Origin: Microvelia longipes
Lineage: Eukaryota; Arthropoda; Insecta; Hemiptera; Veliidae
Assembly (NCBI GenBank): GCA_018340805.1
Contig: JACMZG010001908.1
Coordinates: forward strand, 19,208,379-19,272,378
Length of the DNA stretch: 64,000 bases
Direction of reading: 5' to 3'
The first letter of the stretch is position 1, and each line of letters starts with the position of its first letter. The translations under genes and the position numbers were made by a program. Positions 46,386-59,444 of this stretch are shown here, in pieces. Below the pieces are notes generated by a model, which was given only the letters and a program-made list of their open reading frames with translations, was not told the DNA's origin and did no database searches.

Positions 46386-48705
46386 TCTGAAAGTTCAATA
46401 TCCATGGAATCCCCAATACTAATTTATTATAAGTTTGCTCTCTAACGAAATGTCGAACGTCAAAAAACAACATTGTTAGAAAATTAAGATTTATTGGCCG
46501 TTAATATTTTAAAATGTATTAGTCAATATTTTATAATTGGCGACCAATATTCTTATGAAATTTTTCTAATCGATTTACCACCTATAGATTATAAAATGAA
46601 ATTGTATTTAATTTCAACTCCAGTAATTACATTTTTTAATTTTTAACAAATTTTTGATGATTTGGTAAAAAAGGTTATCGTAGGCTAAAAATATTTACTA
46701 TTAAAATGCTACCCTTTCTATTTAAAGATATTTTAAAATAAATATTTAAACTAATTCAGACAATGTTAATCCTTACACAAAAAGTCGTCAAAAGTTAATT
46801 ATTACATTTATTTTCAATCTAGTCTTTAATTAAAAAAATTCATTCATTTCGGAGTTTTTCACTGCAGCTTTATAAAAGTATTGTTATGATGAATTCCTGG
46901 AAAAAATAAATAATATCTGTATATCAAATTGTAGATTAACATGACTTTACAAATAGAAAAATGTCGTAACAAAGGGATATGGAATGTAATATCAGTGTTG
47001 ACGTTCCTTGGCATGAGGGAAATTTATGCTTTTTCCGTCTGAAACATCGTTATTGTTATAAACGTTATGTCCCAAGGAAATTTAGTACTCTCCCTTTTCA
47101 TTGTGTGCTTGTGACGCGTACAAAATATCTTTTTCTATATAATTTATTTTTAAATACTTTGACCATGTTCTTTAAAATAAATTATAGTTTCCATAAGAAT
47201 AAATGCAGTCCAGCTCAGACATATAATTTAAAATAAATAATTCATGTTATGTAATGGTTTCTTAGAAATTTTAATCTAAAGATTGAATTTATTTTGATTA
47301 AATTGTTTTATTTTATATTACTATAAAAGTGATGAAACTTGTATATTTTGAACAAGCTGCTAACTTTGGTCATTAAAAAATACACATTCCGTCCATATTA
47401 CACACATTTTCAATTTTAATATTTGGGATCTTTGGATACAGAAGCGTGGACATGTAATAAACATATGATGGTCACTTTATTATGTTGCTTATTGTTTTCC
47501 CGTCCTACTGGACAGAGATTTGTAAACAATAAAAATTGTCAAATAGGTTCTTAAAATAATATTTTTATAAATGACGCTGCCAAATTTAATAGATAGCTTC
47601 TATAACTTGATTTTATAGTAACCTTTTAGGGTTCTATTCAGTCTGACTTGCTGTGTACTTAGATTTACCCACAATATTCTTTAAAACCAATTAAGTTAGT
47701 TTGAAGTGATTTGAAAAGTGTGATAAAAATAACAATATGCACCTACATACAACATGAGGTTTCTTTCTGTAAATCATCCTTACCAAAATGCTGTTTACAA
47801 ATGCTATTCGCTGTAATTGTAATATTTACAGAGAGTTATCGTAATGCATTTTGTGTGTTCTCCACGGAATTGGTCATTCCTAGCAATTCAATTTCTATAG
47901 TTATGCGATAAAAGTAGGACTCCGCAATATGATAACTATACGTAACACATGAAGGGGAAAATGGCTATTTGAATTCCTAATAGTCGATTTGGTGCGGATG
48001 CAAACTAATATTAAGATAGCTGCATTAAAAGCGGAGTAACTCACTTTAGTGCATTTGAAAGGTACCACCCTAAGTTTATATCAAATTATTACACAGAATC
48101 AGGCTTCTGATACAAAATATTTAAACTTTGGGACCTTTAGGTGGTGAAACTTGTCCTCCTTTCTGCTCTATCAGTGGTTCTCGGTCTTTGATGATAAGAG
48201 ACCAATCGTAACATAAATTCACTCGTTAAAATTAATCGGAGTCGTGAAGTTAGATGAACGGTATAAAGGGAAGTTAGGTAAACTCAAGCCTAAACCTAAG
48301 TAAACCAAAGGTTTATTTGTGTCAATGATTGAGAGAAAATCGCTTTTTGCCCTTTTGCTTACCGGTGCTCTTACCTTTTTCAAAACTAAATAAACAAAAG
48401 AGTTTCAAGGGGTTTCCTTTTTATTAAGATTTTATAAAAAAGGGTTATTACTTAACCTAATTTACCTCAGAACTCATTTTATACTACCATTCTTCCGTGC
48501 TGTTAAAATTGTAATTCCGGAATGAACCTTTTTTTCAAATTTCATTTTTATCAATCTTCTTTTAGATATGAATTCGCTAGTAAGATAGGCGATTGGGAGT
48601 GTGCCCAAAATCCGTTTCGGAGGGACCTTATCCCAAAAAATAAATTTTGCAAAAGTGTAATGCATACAGTCTTACACACATACACACACACACATATAAT
48701 TATAC
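46386..48705. other. AT-rich non-coding sequence
   Basis: No gene recognised. An AC-rich microsatellite at 48673-48695 leads into the large palindrome. Confidence 0.5.
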
Positions 48706-50798
48706 AGGGTGTACAAAATAAAACTCCCTTCCCGAAAGGAGGTGGTACTACAGCTAATTTCCAACAAAAAACTTCATATTAATTATAGTCCGATTTTCAA
48801 CCGTTCTCCCACAAGGTCAAATTTTATGATTTTAAAAAACGCGTTGACTTAACTTCATAAAATGACCAATTGTGGCTAAACTATAACTGCTAGCTTCAAA
48901 ATATTGGTTTCGTTGGAAAGCTGAGAAAATTTTCTATAAGACCACTTACTTGTATTTTCAAAAACAATTTAACATAACAGCCAAAAATTTGCAAGAAATC
49001 AAAAATTAGTAAAATTTTATGATTTTCCAAAAATTTTGAAGTTACTTTGATGAGAAACTAGCAAACTTGAGAACCTCTTGGTTTCAGGAAAACTACCTTG
49101 TTTACTCCTCTTTAAGTCAATACCCATATCATTATACGTTGATACGGTGATTTTTTCAGAAAAAGCAAAAATAGGCTCAAAAAACACGCTAAAAATGACT
49201 CTTACAGAAGTGATTTCTGTACAATAGTCCAAGAGCCAGACGCAAAAAACGTGACCGTCTAGCCCCATAGGTTTAACCCACTAGATCGACTTATTCTGGC
49301 TCCCTGATAATGAATCAGGTGGTCTGCCGTTTCAGATAAGGGAAATTTAGCCCCGGGGCCCCTTTAAAATCCGAAAAATGACCCCAAAGTCTGTTTTCGC
49401 CCAATAACGGTGTTTCTATTGATTTTATCTAAAAACGTAAAGGGTTGTTTTTTAAAGTTTATTAAATTTGTGATAAATCCATTTTTTAACTATCAAAATC
49501 GGTCCAGTAAAACCGGAGATACAAATGTTGAAAGATCACCGAAAAAACTGTAAAAAGCATACATTTTTGTCCAAAAACCTTAAAATGTCATGTTTTTCCA
49601 TATTAACATGTTTAAGAATTCAGCAGACTTAAAAATCATGCACATTCTGTTAAACTGCAGGTAATTAGAGTTGTTCTAGAGAAAGAAGTCAGCACAGCTC
49701 TAATGTGATGACTTACTGACCGACATATAATGCTGAAAGATAGGTTAAAACTTGAATTTAGAAAAAATACACTTTTTCAGCATTATATGTCGGTCATTAA
49801 GTCATCACATATTAGAGCTGTGCTGACTTATTTCTCTAGAACAACTCTAATTACCTGCAGTTTAACAGAATATGCATGATTTTTAAGTCTGCTGAATTCT
49901 TAAACATGTTAATACGGAAAAACATGACATTTTAAGGTATTTGTGCGTTTATGGACAAAAATGTATGCTTTTTAGATGTTTTTTTCGGTAATCTTTCAAC
50001 ATTTGTATCTCCGGTTTTACTGGACTGATTTTGATGGTTAAAAAATGGATTATCACAAATTTAATAAACTTTAAAAAACAACCTTTAACTTTTTAGATAA
50101 AATCAATAGGAACACCGTTATTGGGCGAAAACAGAATTTGGGGTAATTTTTCGGATTTTAAAGGGGCCCCGGGCTAAATTTCCCTTATCTGAAACGGCAG
50201 ACCACCTGATCATTATCAGGGAGCCAGAATAAGTCGATCTAGTGGGTTAAACCTATGGGCTAGACGTCACGTTTTTTGCGTCTGCTCTTGGACATTATAC
50301 AGAAATCACTTCTGTAAGAGTCATTTTTAGCGTGTTTTTTGAGCCTATTTTTGCTTTTTCTGAAAAAATCACCGTATCAACGTAAATGATATGGTATTGA
50401 CTTAAAGAGGAGTAAACAAGGTAGTTTCCTGAAACCAAGAGGTTCTCAAGTTTGCTAGTTTCTCATCAAAGTAACTTCAAAAATTTTGGAAATCATAAAA
50501 TTTTACTAATTTTGATTCTTGCAAATTTTTGGCTGTTATGTTAAATTGTTTTTGAAATACAAGTAAGTGGTCTTATAGCAAATTTTCTCAGCTTTCCAAC
50601 GAAACCAATATTTTGAAGCTAGCAGTTATAGTTTAGCCACAATTGGTCATTTTATGAAGTTAAGTCAACGCGTTTTTTAAAAAATAAAATTTGACCTGTG
50701 GGAGAACGGTTGAAAATCGACTGTAATAATATGAATTTTTGTTGGAAATTAGCTGTAACCACCTCCTTTCGGAAGGGAGTTTTATTTTGTACACCCTG
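48706..50798. mobile_element. 2.1-kb near-perfect palindromic transposon
   Basis: The left arm (48706-49738) and right arm (49775-50798) are inverted copies over their whole length with only scattered differences, leaving a spacer of about 36 bp. The termini read cagggtgtacaaaataaaac in both inward directions. The 5' CAGGGTGT-type terminus is common among arthropod DNA transposons and MITEs, but target duplications cannot be read because both sides are AC/TA microsatellite. Short open frames inside each arm (for example 49017-49268 on the minus strand) are reciprocal arm sequence without a domain. Confidence 0.92.
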
Positions 50799-50824
50799 AT
50801 ATATATATATATATATAATATATA

Positions 50825-50891
<67 letters not shown>

Positions 50892-50901
50892 TTATATATA
50901 A
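50799..50901. repeat. (TA)n microsatellite
   Basis: TA tract with several ataatata breaks, immediately abutting the palindrome's right terminus. Confidence 0.97.
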
Positions 50902-51169
50902 ATTAACTATGAGGAGAACACGCATGCTATTGAAAGTCTGGTTGATGTGTGTGACTTTATTTCTATATATATTTCTTTAAATTATGTATATATTTCTTTC
51001 ATTTTTTGTAAGAACGCTATCTTTTGAACAGATAAATGTTTTAAAATCCAACATGGTACAAACACCAACCTTGGGAGGACACAAACCCTCTTGAGAACCA
51101 GGTTGTTGTGACTTCATTAACTTGGATTGAAAATTGTTTCAAACATTTTTGCCGAGAAAAAGCTCTTCA

Positions 51170-51505
51170 AAAAGCTCGTTTTGGGCTGGGGTCGATACGA
51201 CCGCTCTAAGCAACTTACTAGTCGAAAAACCGTTATTAATAACTGCAAACCAAAATTACAGACAGTAAATAATGAATTTCGAGTGGGGGTTTGTTTTCAA
51301 TAATTTTGTGGGGCGTTGGATCGAATAAAAACCGGTCCGCTGTCAATAGAACACCTAAGGTGAAAAAGTTGATATAACATGCTGTTTTTTTGTAGTGTTT
51401 TATAATTGAGTAACTGCTCAAGTTATAAAGCATAAACCGGAAACCTAAGCAAGAAATAGATTGTTTTATACGGAAACAAGCATTCCAAAGACAATTCGCA
51501 AAATG
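51170..51505 (+). repeat. Family E, copy 2 (partial)
   Basis: ttttgtggggcgttggatcg, aaaaaccggtccg, agttataaagcataaaccgg and aagcaagaaatagattgttt match 63530-63775 and the inner parts of the 16124-16493 element. The terminal ggcttgcg block is absent. Confidence 0.65.
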
Positions 51506-51598
51506 TTAAAAAAATGCCAATTTTTTTTATTAGCAAAAGTTCAGTTTTTTATAAGCAGTCTGTCAGTCGTTAATGAAGCACTTCGCTATACTAAAACC

Positions 51599-51885
51599 AT
51601 AGAGTTATATACTAGAGGGGCATAGCCTATCTCAATACAGTAAGAGTCCTGAAACATCATATTGGGGCTCTGTGTAACCTCATTGAAACTTCTTCTAAGA
51701 GTGAATTAAGGTATGAGTGAAATAATTGTTTTCGGCTTCCTGCACATTGTTTTTGTTTTGATTGATATTTTCAGCGTTCCACTAAGTCCCTGTTTATTTG
51801 ATTATATTCATAACCTAAGGTGGTCAGCTTATTTTTACAATGTGTCAAAATTCAACCAATTGGGCTCTCTAGTAATATCTCTATG
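51599..51885 (-). mobile_element. MITE family C, copy 2
   Basis: Inverted relative to the 5.8-kb copy: catagagttatatactagag at one end, agtaatatctctatg at the other, with gcatagcctatctcaataca and ttggggctctgtgtaacctc inside. Confidence 0.8.
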
Positions 51886-52763
51886 ACAAAGACATTATTA
51901 TAATTACGTTCTGGCAGAAGCTATACTTTTAAATCTACTGTTATTGGTGGTTTATCATGTGTTTGTTGTTTACATTAGTTAATCATCGTATATAATTATT
52001 TACATTCATAAGATTCATGACGTTTAAAATGAAATCCTTTACCCAGTATAGTACAAACTCTCCTCGTATTGATGAACTTAATATTAACTTAATTACATAA
52101 CAATTTAAAGTTGGTTTATCTTAAAATAATTTAATGATCTTTTCAAAGATCTCACTTTTGACAAGAAAATGACTTTAAATGTTTTTAGTTTATTTACAAG
52201 GGTAAATTTGTCATTTTCAACAGCATTGGTTAAAATCTATTATTCTCTCAAGTTAAAGGGTTGCTTAGTTGTTTAAACATTAGTCAGCTATAGGGAAAAC
52301 TTACCTCTAAACTTGTACTTAATGTATAAACTTATTGCAACTAAACATTAAGAGACCTTATTGTAAAAACATAAACAAGTGAACAAGTTTCCTAAAGCAG
52401 TAATATATTTTCTAAACGATTTAACTAAATAACTTCTAAAGACGATTTTACTCGTTTAACCTTATTTACAAACTTGAAGTCCATTTTGTTATTTTACTTA
52501 AATAATAATGCTAAGTTTTGTTTAGGAAAAGGGTTTTGCTTATATCCTAGGACAATAATTTTCGTTACATAATCTAGTTTTTTATTAGTTGTAACAGTTT
52601 TCTTTATTTTGAGTGTATTTTTCCTTACATAAAAGAAATTACGTTATAAATTTCGCAAAGGATTGCCCAAGAAATATGCTTGTACCAAATTCCAACTCAA
52701 TTGGCTTCTTATTTGTACTTTAACTATTTTTTAACAAACGTATGCATGTCAATTGATAAGACT
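51886..52763. other. AT-rich non-coding sequence
   Basis: No gene recognised. Confidence 0.5.
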
Positions 52764-52853
52764 CGAACTAATGCTGATAAGTCGATATAACTTGAACTAA
52801 TGCTGATAAATCGATATAACTTAAACTATTGCTGATGATTCGATAAAACATGG
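52764..52853 (+). repeat. 30-bp tandem repeat, three units
   Basis: gaactaatgctgataagtcg recurs at 52794 as gaactaatgctgataaatcg and near 52824 as aaactattgctgatgattcg, each followed by atataact or a variant. Confidence 0.92.
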
Positions 52854-52912
52854 CACTAATGTTGGTCTTATATATAACTACATGCGTGTTACATTTCAAA
52901 TTAAAGATTTCA

Positions 52913-53420
52913 CGGGCCTCTAGGATTTTTATGAGAGGGATAAAAATTCTGCGTACCACGTTCTTCAGAAGGGACGTAAAGCCGGTGGTCTCGAGCCTGT
53001 GCGTTGTCAGATACTCGTTAAAGATTCCTTACCCTAAATGAAACTGGGTTTAGGCAAAATTTAGGACCCTCATTTTAGATTCATTATAAACTGTTTCTGC
53101 CTTGTAGTTTAAAATGTGTGGAGGTTTGGTTTAACAGTAAGAGCACGTGTTGTTCCCAGTTTTCAGTAGACTATAAGAGTCAGTGAAAATATGTATGATT
53201 GCTTAAAAAAGCATGAGAGGAACCCATAGTAATTCACGGCTCTTCTTATAATATACCTACACTTGAAATTAAAAAGGAGTAGAACTGTCCCCCTGCCCCG
53301 ACCCCTACTGTATGAATTTCTACATCACTTTAAGTAGAACACTATCTTAGGGAGATGGAAAATAGGGCCCAACAACGTGGCCTACTTGCCTGGTAGTTAC
53401 TACCACTCCCCCCATATTAC
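52913..53420 (-). repeat. Dispersed repeat family B, copy 2
   Basis: The complement of the 1.6-2.1 kb repeat: cgggcctctaggatttttat, ggacgtaaagccggtggtct, gggtttaggcaaaatttagg, gcacgtgttgttcc and gtagaacactatc occur in reversed order. The hairpin near its end keeps 8 perfect base pairs (52925-52932 with 52940-52947), although the sequence has changed. Confidence 0.75.
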
Positions 53421-53444
53421 TACTAGGATCAACACACTAGGAGC

Positions 53445-53560
53445 TACGATGACAACGACACACAATATATACAGACAACTTTGTTAGTTGTCTGTTTTAT
53501 GTGTAAAAACCACCTACTACAATTAACTTGTGTGAAATCCCGGTTGACGCTACTTTCTTA
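53445..53560 (-). repeat. Dispersed repeat family A, 5' fragment
   Basis: On the minus strand it reads caaccgggatttcac, gtggtttttacaca, aacaaagttgtctgtatata, and cgttgtcatcgtagctccta. Confidence 0.6.
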
Positions 53561-54844
53561 TCTGTTTTCAAAATTGATATAAAAATAAATCTTATTAAAT
53601 ATATGTGTTGTTTACAATAATTTAATTTGCTTTGTTTCAAATAATTATAAAATTAAGTACACAATAATATAAGACTTACTCATACTTAAGTAATTTTCTA
53701 AATTACCTCCGTAGTATCTGTACTATTAATCTGTCATTTCTTTTGTAATGTGTTTCATTTACAATTTTCTTATATTTTAATCATTTTCTGCATCAAAAGG
53801 GTTCTTGTAAACATTAACGCATTTATTCGAGGTAGACTTTACATTCTCTCATGTATTATGGCTTCTGCAATATCATCAACCCAACAAGAGAGAAATCCAT
53901 TAATTATCTATTTACATAAATTTTTCAGAGTCTCGAGTTATTGTTATATAATATATTCTACGATACAAATCTTATCACAATAAATTGGATAATATATGTC
54001 CTCGAAGGTTTAATAATAGTGAAATTTCTAATGCTATTAAAGTCTATTCAAGTCGAGGAATAATTGATGATACCCTTTCCCCTGACTTTACCTACGCTAG
54101 GGGATAGATATTTCTCTGTCTACGAAAACTCCTTTATCTAGGCTACCCCTAACCTCTCTTATCTAGGCTCCAAATCCTTTATCCTACTTGTTCGGTACAT
54201 CTGCAAATAATGCCTCGAAACCCCAACAGTAACGAACTAGACTCACGTTTTTGCTGTTGTATTTTGTGTGACTTGTTTTTATGATGCAACATTGTACGTT
54301 TCATGTTAATAATTTATGGGTTTGTATCTAGCTTAAGCTTCGAACGTACGGTAGGGAATTACATTCATAGGATGCAGTTATTTATCTCTGAATAATTGTT
54401 TCATGCGGATATCACATAGCAAATGAAAAATCACTCTATAAAGCACTACCAAAAATCACTTTTTTAAAACAATTTTTGGCTAATTGATATTTAAACTAGA
54501 ATTCATGGTGTATTGATTTCCGTTTAGGTTGTAATACGAGTTTAATAAATATTCTGTTACTTATGTTTCTCTGTCGGGGCTTTAACCCCTCTATCGCATT
54601 TATATTTTCATGAAGCAAAGTTTACACTTATGTTAATACTAGAATGGTGGACCTAGGAAGTGATTAGCTTTATTTTTAGTAGAGTGAAATTACGTAAGCT
54701 TAAAAAAAATGTTGATATATTAGTTTGCATTTACACCTGCATGGGTAATTTAGAGGTTCCCCGTGTTTACATTTTACTCTAAGTGTGCATTAATTATTAA
54801 TGTTATACTTAATGATATACGCAGATTATACCTAATTAATTATG
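53561..54844. other. AT-rich non-coding sequence
   Basis: No gene recognised. Confidence 0.5.
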
Positions 54845-54961
54845 TTAAAAAAATATGAATAGTCCACTATCTAGGAGTGCCACGATGGCAGAACTTCTGC
54901 ACCAGTACAACTGCTGCATTTTCGGTCTCAATTTTAGACCATCTGATCTTCTTTGTCTTAC

Positions 54962-55237
54962 TTTTTTATCACTTCTTATTTGTAGTTTCGCCAGTTCCTC
55001 TTTTCTAAGTTCACCATCTATCATACTGATCATACTAGTCGCTGAATTAAACAGATAGTCACAAGCTGCCTTGACTAATTTTCGAATCCAGCTTCGAATC
55101 TCTTCAGCCCTGACCTGAAAGTTAGGTCCTGTCTTAGCCGAGCTAAACAACTCCCTATCAGCAGTAGCATATTTACTTCCGTTAGCTGGAGATAACGGGA
55201 ACGTTGAAAGCTGACAAGGATTTGTTTCAGATGATAT
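54962..55237 (-). CDS. Candidate 276-bp coding exon or transposon ORF fragment
   Basis: This minus-strand block is open for 92 codons, is richer in G+C than its surroundings and has balanced amino-acid composition. It includes SSETNPCQLSTFPLSP, FSSAKTGPNFQVRAEEIRSW and an acidic/basic helix-like segment DGELRKEELAKLQIRSDKK. It is followed exactly by AAA|GTAAGA, a strong 5' splice site. Just upstream is gagag|ATATC, a possible acceptor, but the pyrimidine tract before it is weak. With these borders the exon is 276 bp and in phase 0 at both ends. Against an exon, the reading frame stays open past the donor to about 54845, and coding-like sequence in a shifted frame (SRLRLCFTWFSS) lies upstream to about 55330. 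That would fit a frameshifted transposon ORF. I do not recognise the protein. Confidence 0.35.
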
Positions 55238-55440
55238 CTCTCATGCTTGATTGCTTGTTATTAACCGAAGAAAACCAAGTAAAACATAATCTAAGCCGAC
55301 TAGTCCTGATTTCAAACCTCCTAAAGCTATTTTTTATGCAGCATGTGCCAGTACAATCCAAAATAAATCAAATGTTCAAGTCCTCCCATAGTTGTAGTGC
55401 ACCGAATAAGTTACATAAAGATTTTAGTTGAAGTAACATA

Positions 55441-56671
55441 TTGTGTTTAGAAGACAAAACTAGTATTTCGCTCTCATTGTTTCCACAAGTTCTACTATAT
55501 CTACATTTGAAAGCATAAAAAACTAAAAACATTGACTTTTGGCACAGTATCTACTTTTAATTTCTTTATACTTTTACTCTTTTAAAATTGGATTCTATTT
55601 TTTGCCTGGTTAATTTAACTGAAAAAATAACATTTTCGTAATAAATTCTTAATTCCCTTAAGTTTTTTTTAAAATGTAAGGGATATATATATATATATAT
55701 CTACTGGAGTAGGCAAGGGAAGTAGGCATTTTTAATAAAGTAGTCAATAGAAAAAAGTTATAAGAAAAAGAAGAAAAAATAATTTTACAGTTAGGATTAG
55801 AATAAAACACGCAGTCCTTTGATCTAATAATCTTTAATATGTAGATCTTTAAATTTGATTTTGAGGTTTGACTAGATATTGTTCAATTTTTTAATAAAAC
55901 TGAAATTGCATTCTTAAAAAAACACATATTTTACGAATAAAGTAAACCTTATGATTCAACGTTTTTTTATGAGTCCCAGCATTTTTCTTGCCTTCTTATA
56001 AGGGTATAAAAGCTACAAGTAAAAGATGAGGAAAAATAGTAACACAGAGTAAGTTAGAAAAATATAACAAATTGGCTGTAGACGAAAATTGTGATAAAGT
56101 AGAAAGATTTTATGAAATAGTAGTTGGCCATACTGGATAAAAAGATGTATAAAGTAGCTATTATAGATTTGCTATAAAACCTAATAATTCCTGGTTACTG
56201 TTAACCCTAGCAAGGGACGAACCCCCCCCCCCCTTCCTCACGTTCTTTCTTCAGATTTATGGCCCTAGGAATATAACGCTGGTTAATGTTTCAAGTTATT
56301 ACAGCAACATACCTTCCTATAACTCGGTTTAATTTTTTTTAAAATGCTCTCTTCCCTTGAAAAGTTTAGAATGGTTATTATGTAATAATTTTATAGTTTA
56401 ATAGATTTTTGGAGTGTTATAATGGTTTTTTTATTATATCATTTTTACTAAATGAATATTTATCCCTGCTATAAAAATGTAATGTTATATAAATAATACT
56501 CTTTATATTTCCTTCGTTTATTTTTTACGTATGGAATTTCTTTTTTGCCTGGATCTGTTTGTAATCATATTAATGTCACAAATTATGGATGTCTTCCTTT
56601 AAATTATTAAAATTGCAAAAATTTAATGTCATTATTAGTCATTATTATAATTAAACTTCAGAAAAAAGATT
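55441..56671. other. AT-rich non-coding sequence
   Basis: No gene recognised. It contains a short TA tract (55683-55701) and a run of about 12 C (56222-56233). Confidence 0.5.
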
Positions 56672-57465
56672 TTTAATTTTCCTCATTTATACCGTAGGTT
56701 ATAGGAAAAGTATTGTGCTTGTAAAAAAATCCGAATCCGGGATGTCACTGGAATTATCTGTTTTAGGCGTTTTAAGGCCTTCTGAGTGGTTTTCGCAAAG
56801 TTGTCTGTCTGTATGTGTGTGTGTGTGCCTGTTATTTATGCTAGACAGTTGAAATTGTGTGTACAAAAATCAGTCTACCGCTTCAGTTGTGCTATTCGGA
56901 AAATAATTTTTCTTATTACGTGATTTACCCACAATACTGATTCAGCAAACTTTTTGAAAAGACTTAAAACGCGGAAAATGATGCAAACAAATTTAGATTT
57001 GGTACGCATGTAGCCATGTATAAGACTAACACGTAACAAATATCATCAATATCATCAAGTTTCATCTCATTATCAGCATTACTTCAATTTTTATTAGATG
57101 ACTTGTGTACGTCTTTTAAATTGTTAAAAATTGTCCAATTGAGTTGAAATTCGGTAAAAGAGTCTACCATTACTTAATAAATAAGTACACAAAGTTTCGT
57201 TTCAATACAACAAGTATATCCATGATTTTTGTTGGATCATAAAAAGTAAGCAGCATTGAGCGTGGTCAGTGCTGAAGTGGTAACCGCTGAGAAGTAAACG
57301 AATGCATTTACTATCTGAGGACGAGCGAAGCGAGTCCGAAGGTATGGTGCAATATAACTTTGGCGAACTGTATTTCTGAGGACGAGCGAAGCTAGTCCGA
57401 AGTTGGGAGGATAAGCGTAGCGAATCTGACAAAGAAAAGTTCCGAGGTACCCCGTACCCGATTTT
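56672..57465 (+). repeat. Dispersed repeat family A, most complete copy
   Basis: About 790 bp from attttcctcatttataccgt to gaggtaccccgtacccga. In order it carries: tccgaatccgggatgtcact, ggccttctgagtggttttcg, a TG microsatellite, aaaaatcagtctaccgcttc, agttgtgctattcggaaaat, the atcatctcattatcagcatt-like segment, gacttgtgtacgtcttttaa, caaagtttcgtttcaataca, gcattgagcgtggtcagtgc. Two gaggacgagcgaagc(g/t)agtcc units follow at about 57318 and 57378, then ggataagcgtagcgaatctg. There are no terminal inverted repeats, no A-tail and no conserved frame. This is the reference copy for the family in this window. Confidence 0.88.
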
Positions 57466-59444
57466 TTTCTATGTTTTCTTAAAACGTCTCATGTTTTTTT
57501 TTTAGTTTACACAATTTTATTTTTCACTTTCTATGAATTCTTTATAAAATAAAGGTTGAAAGTCGAGTTAAGGAATAAGGCCGTAAGAGCAATAATATTA
57601 CCGCATTTAATAGGTTTATGTATGGTAAGTGGGTAAGGTTTACAATAGAACGAGCCTTTTTAACTTGCTATACTGATAAGACCTTTTTCTTATTTTTACA
57701 AAATTTAGGTACGTTGTATTAAATGTTTAAAAAAAACTCCTTGCCCTTTCCAAAATAAGTTTTTGCGTTTAACTTGTAATTTTTACAAACAGTTTTTTTT
57801 CTTCTAGTGATTTACATATTGCATCTCGTTCTCATATGTATTACTTATAAGTTTAGGCAATATAGAGGAAAAATAATCACATCTTCTTCTTCAAAAGTAT
57901 AATTCCAACTCTTCCGTACTTAACTAATAAGTTAAACTGTGAACCTGGTCACAGGTGCAGTCCTGTAAGGAGGAGGGTAGAAGTGCTGAAGTCTTCCCTG
58001 GTTGCAGTGAGTGCATAAACTTAAGGGGTTCTCAGTAGAATGGAATTCGGGAGGATAGAAACACTAAAATGGAAAAAAATGTCTTAAATTTAATAACGCC
58101 GTACTGGCACTGATTTATTTGCCTCACGATCTCTGAAGGCTGGTCCTTCCCGTCTGATCATCACTTTTTAACATCTAAATTTTGTCACGTATAGATTTCA
58201 GCTAAACCTGCATATATTCCCTTGTGTCACTACTAGTGACGCGTGACTTAGGCGCTAGAAATCCAAGTTTGCCATTCAAATTGGAAACAAATTCATAGTT
58301 AATTTGTTGTTGCCAAGTTATTATAAGCATCCATTACATACATTTGGAAATGAAAATTAATAATAATAATATTTATTTATAAATTACATGATTACATCAT
58401 AATTTTTTTTACAATTTTAGCAATTTTATAATTTATAAATTTATGTTTATTTGATTAGTATTTTATGTTACGCCGTCTTCAAAAAGCGGTAATGCTTGAA
58501 GCAGAAGACGGTTATATTTTATAGTTGATATTTAAATTATTTTTAAATACATCTAATTTAATAATAACATCTAATTTTAATTAATTTTTATTGGTAGTTA
58601 TAATTCATTATAATATAGGATTTACAATTCATGTATTCATTCCTAGATTATTTTATTTTAATTATTTATTGATGTTATTATTTCAAAAAATTGAAAATAA
58701 ACACTGGAAATGAGTGGAGGTATTTTAAAATACATCATGAATTCAGCAATTAGAGGAATATAAAAAGTTGCTTATACATTTTTAAACAACCAATTACTTT
58801 GTCTGAGTTACTATAGTGCTTATATTAGAGCCATATAGTGCAAAAATAAATTCTATTTGTCGCATCCAATCCATTAAATCCATTTTTCACCGGATTTGAC
58901 TCTAAAAGCTTATAAGATATTTTAAGCATTTTTTTTAGTTTAAAAATTGTCATGCTAAATGAAAGAGAGAACATTGATATTCATCAACTATTGATAACTT
59001 TTAGACTTGTGAAAAAAAATTATATTCAGGATTGAAACAAAAGTACAGCTATATAAAGCTTCATGGAGTGGACTGTAAGCTTTGGTATAGAGTTCATTTT
59101 TTTAAAAAGCTCCTATAGCCGGCCCAAGGCTACTGGAGTGGTGACAAGTTATGATTAATTACACTACTAGTAATTCACTTGTATTTTAGCTTTGAAAAAA
59201 GAAACAAAAAGCAGCCCTGTCGTATGTTATTTGTCAGCTTCCTCGATGGGATTTTTAGTAGAGTTTTTTTATTCATTTAAAAATTGCATTACAAGTACGT
59301 ATATAAAATAAATAGCTCGAAGCTATGCTTTGGCAAATGCCATGTTCGTGTTACTAATGTTTTTGCTTTTCCTAGCTTTTTGCTTTACTATATTATGTTT
59401 GCTCTCTTTAATAATAAAATAAACACTTGGGTTACGGCTTACCC
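57466..59444. other. AT-rich non-coding sequence
   Basis: No gene recognised. A GC-richer patch at 57935-58050 (gaacctggtcacaggtgcag) has no identifiable frame or RNA. A perfect short palindrome gtcact/agtgac lies near 58235. Confidence 0.5.

Noticed and set aside
49017..49268. 83-codon minus-strand frame inside the 2.1-kb palindrome
   Set aside because: It is arm sequence; the inverted copy in the other arm has differences that break it, and there is no transposase motif.
56222..56233. Run of about 12 C as a regulatory or structural site
   Set aside because: An isolated mononucleotide run with no partner; likely simple sequence or a sequencing-prone site.
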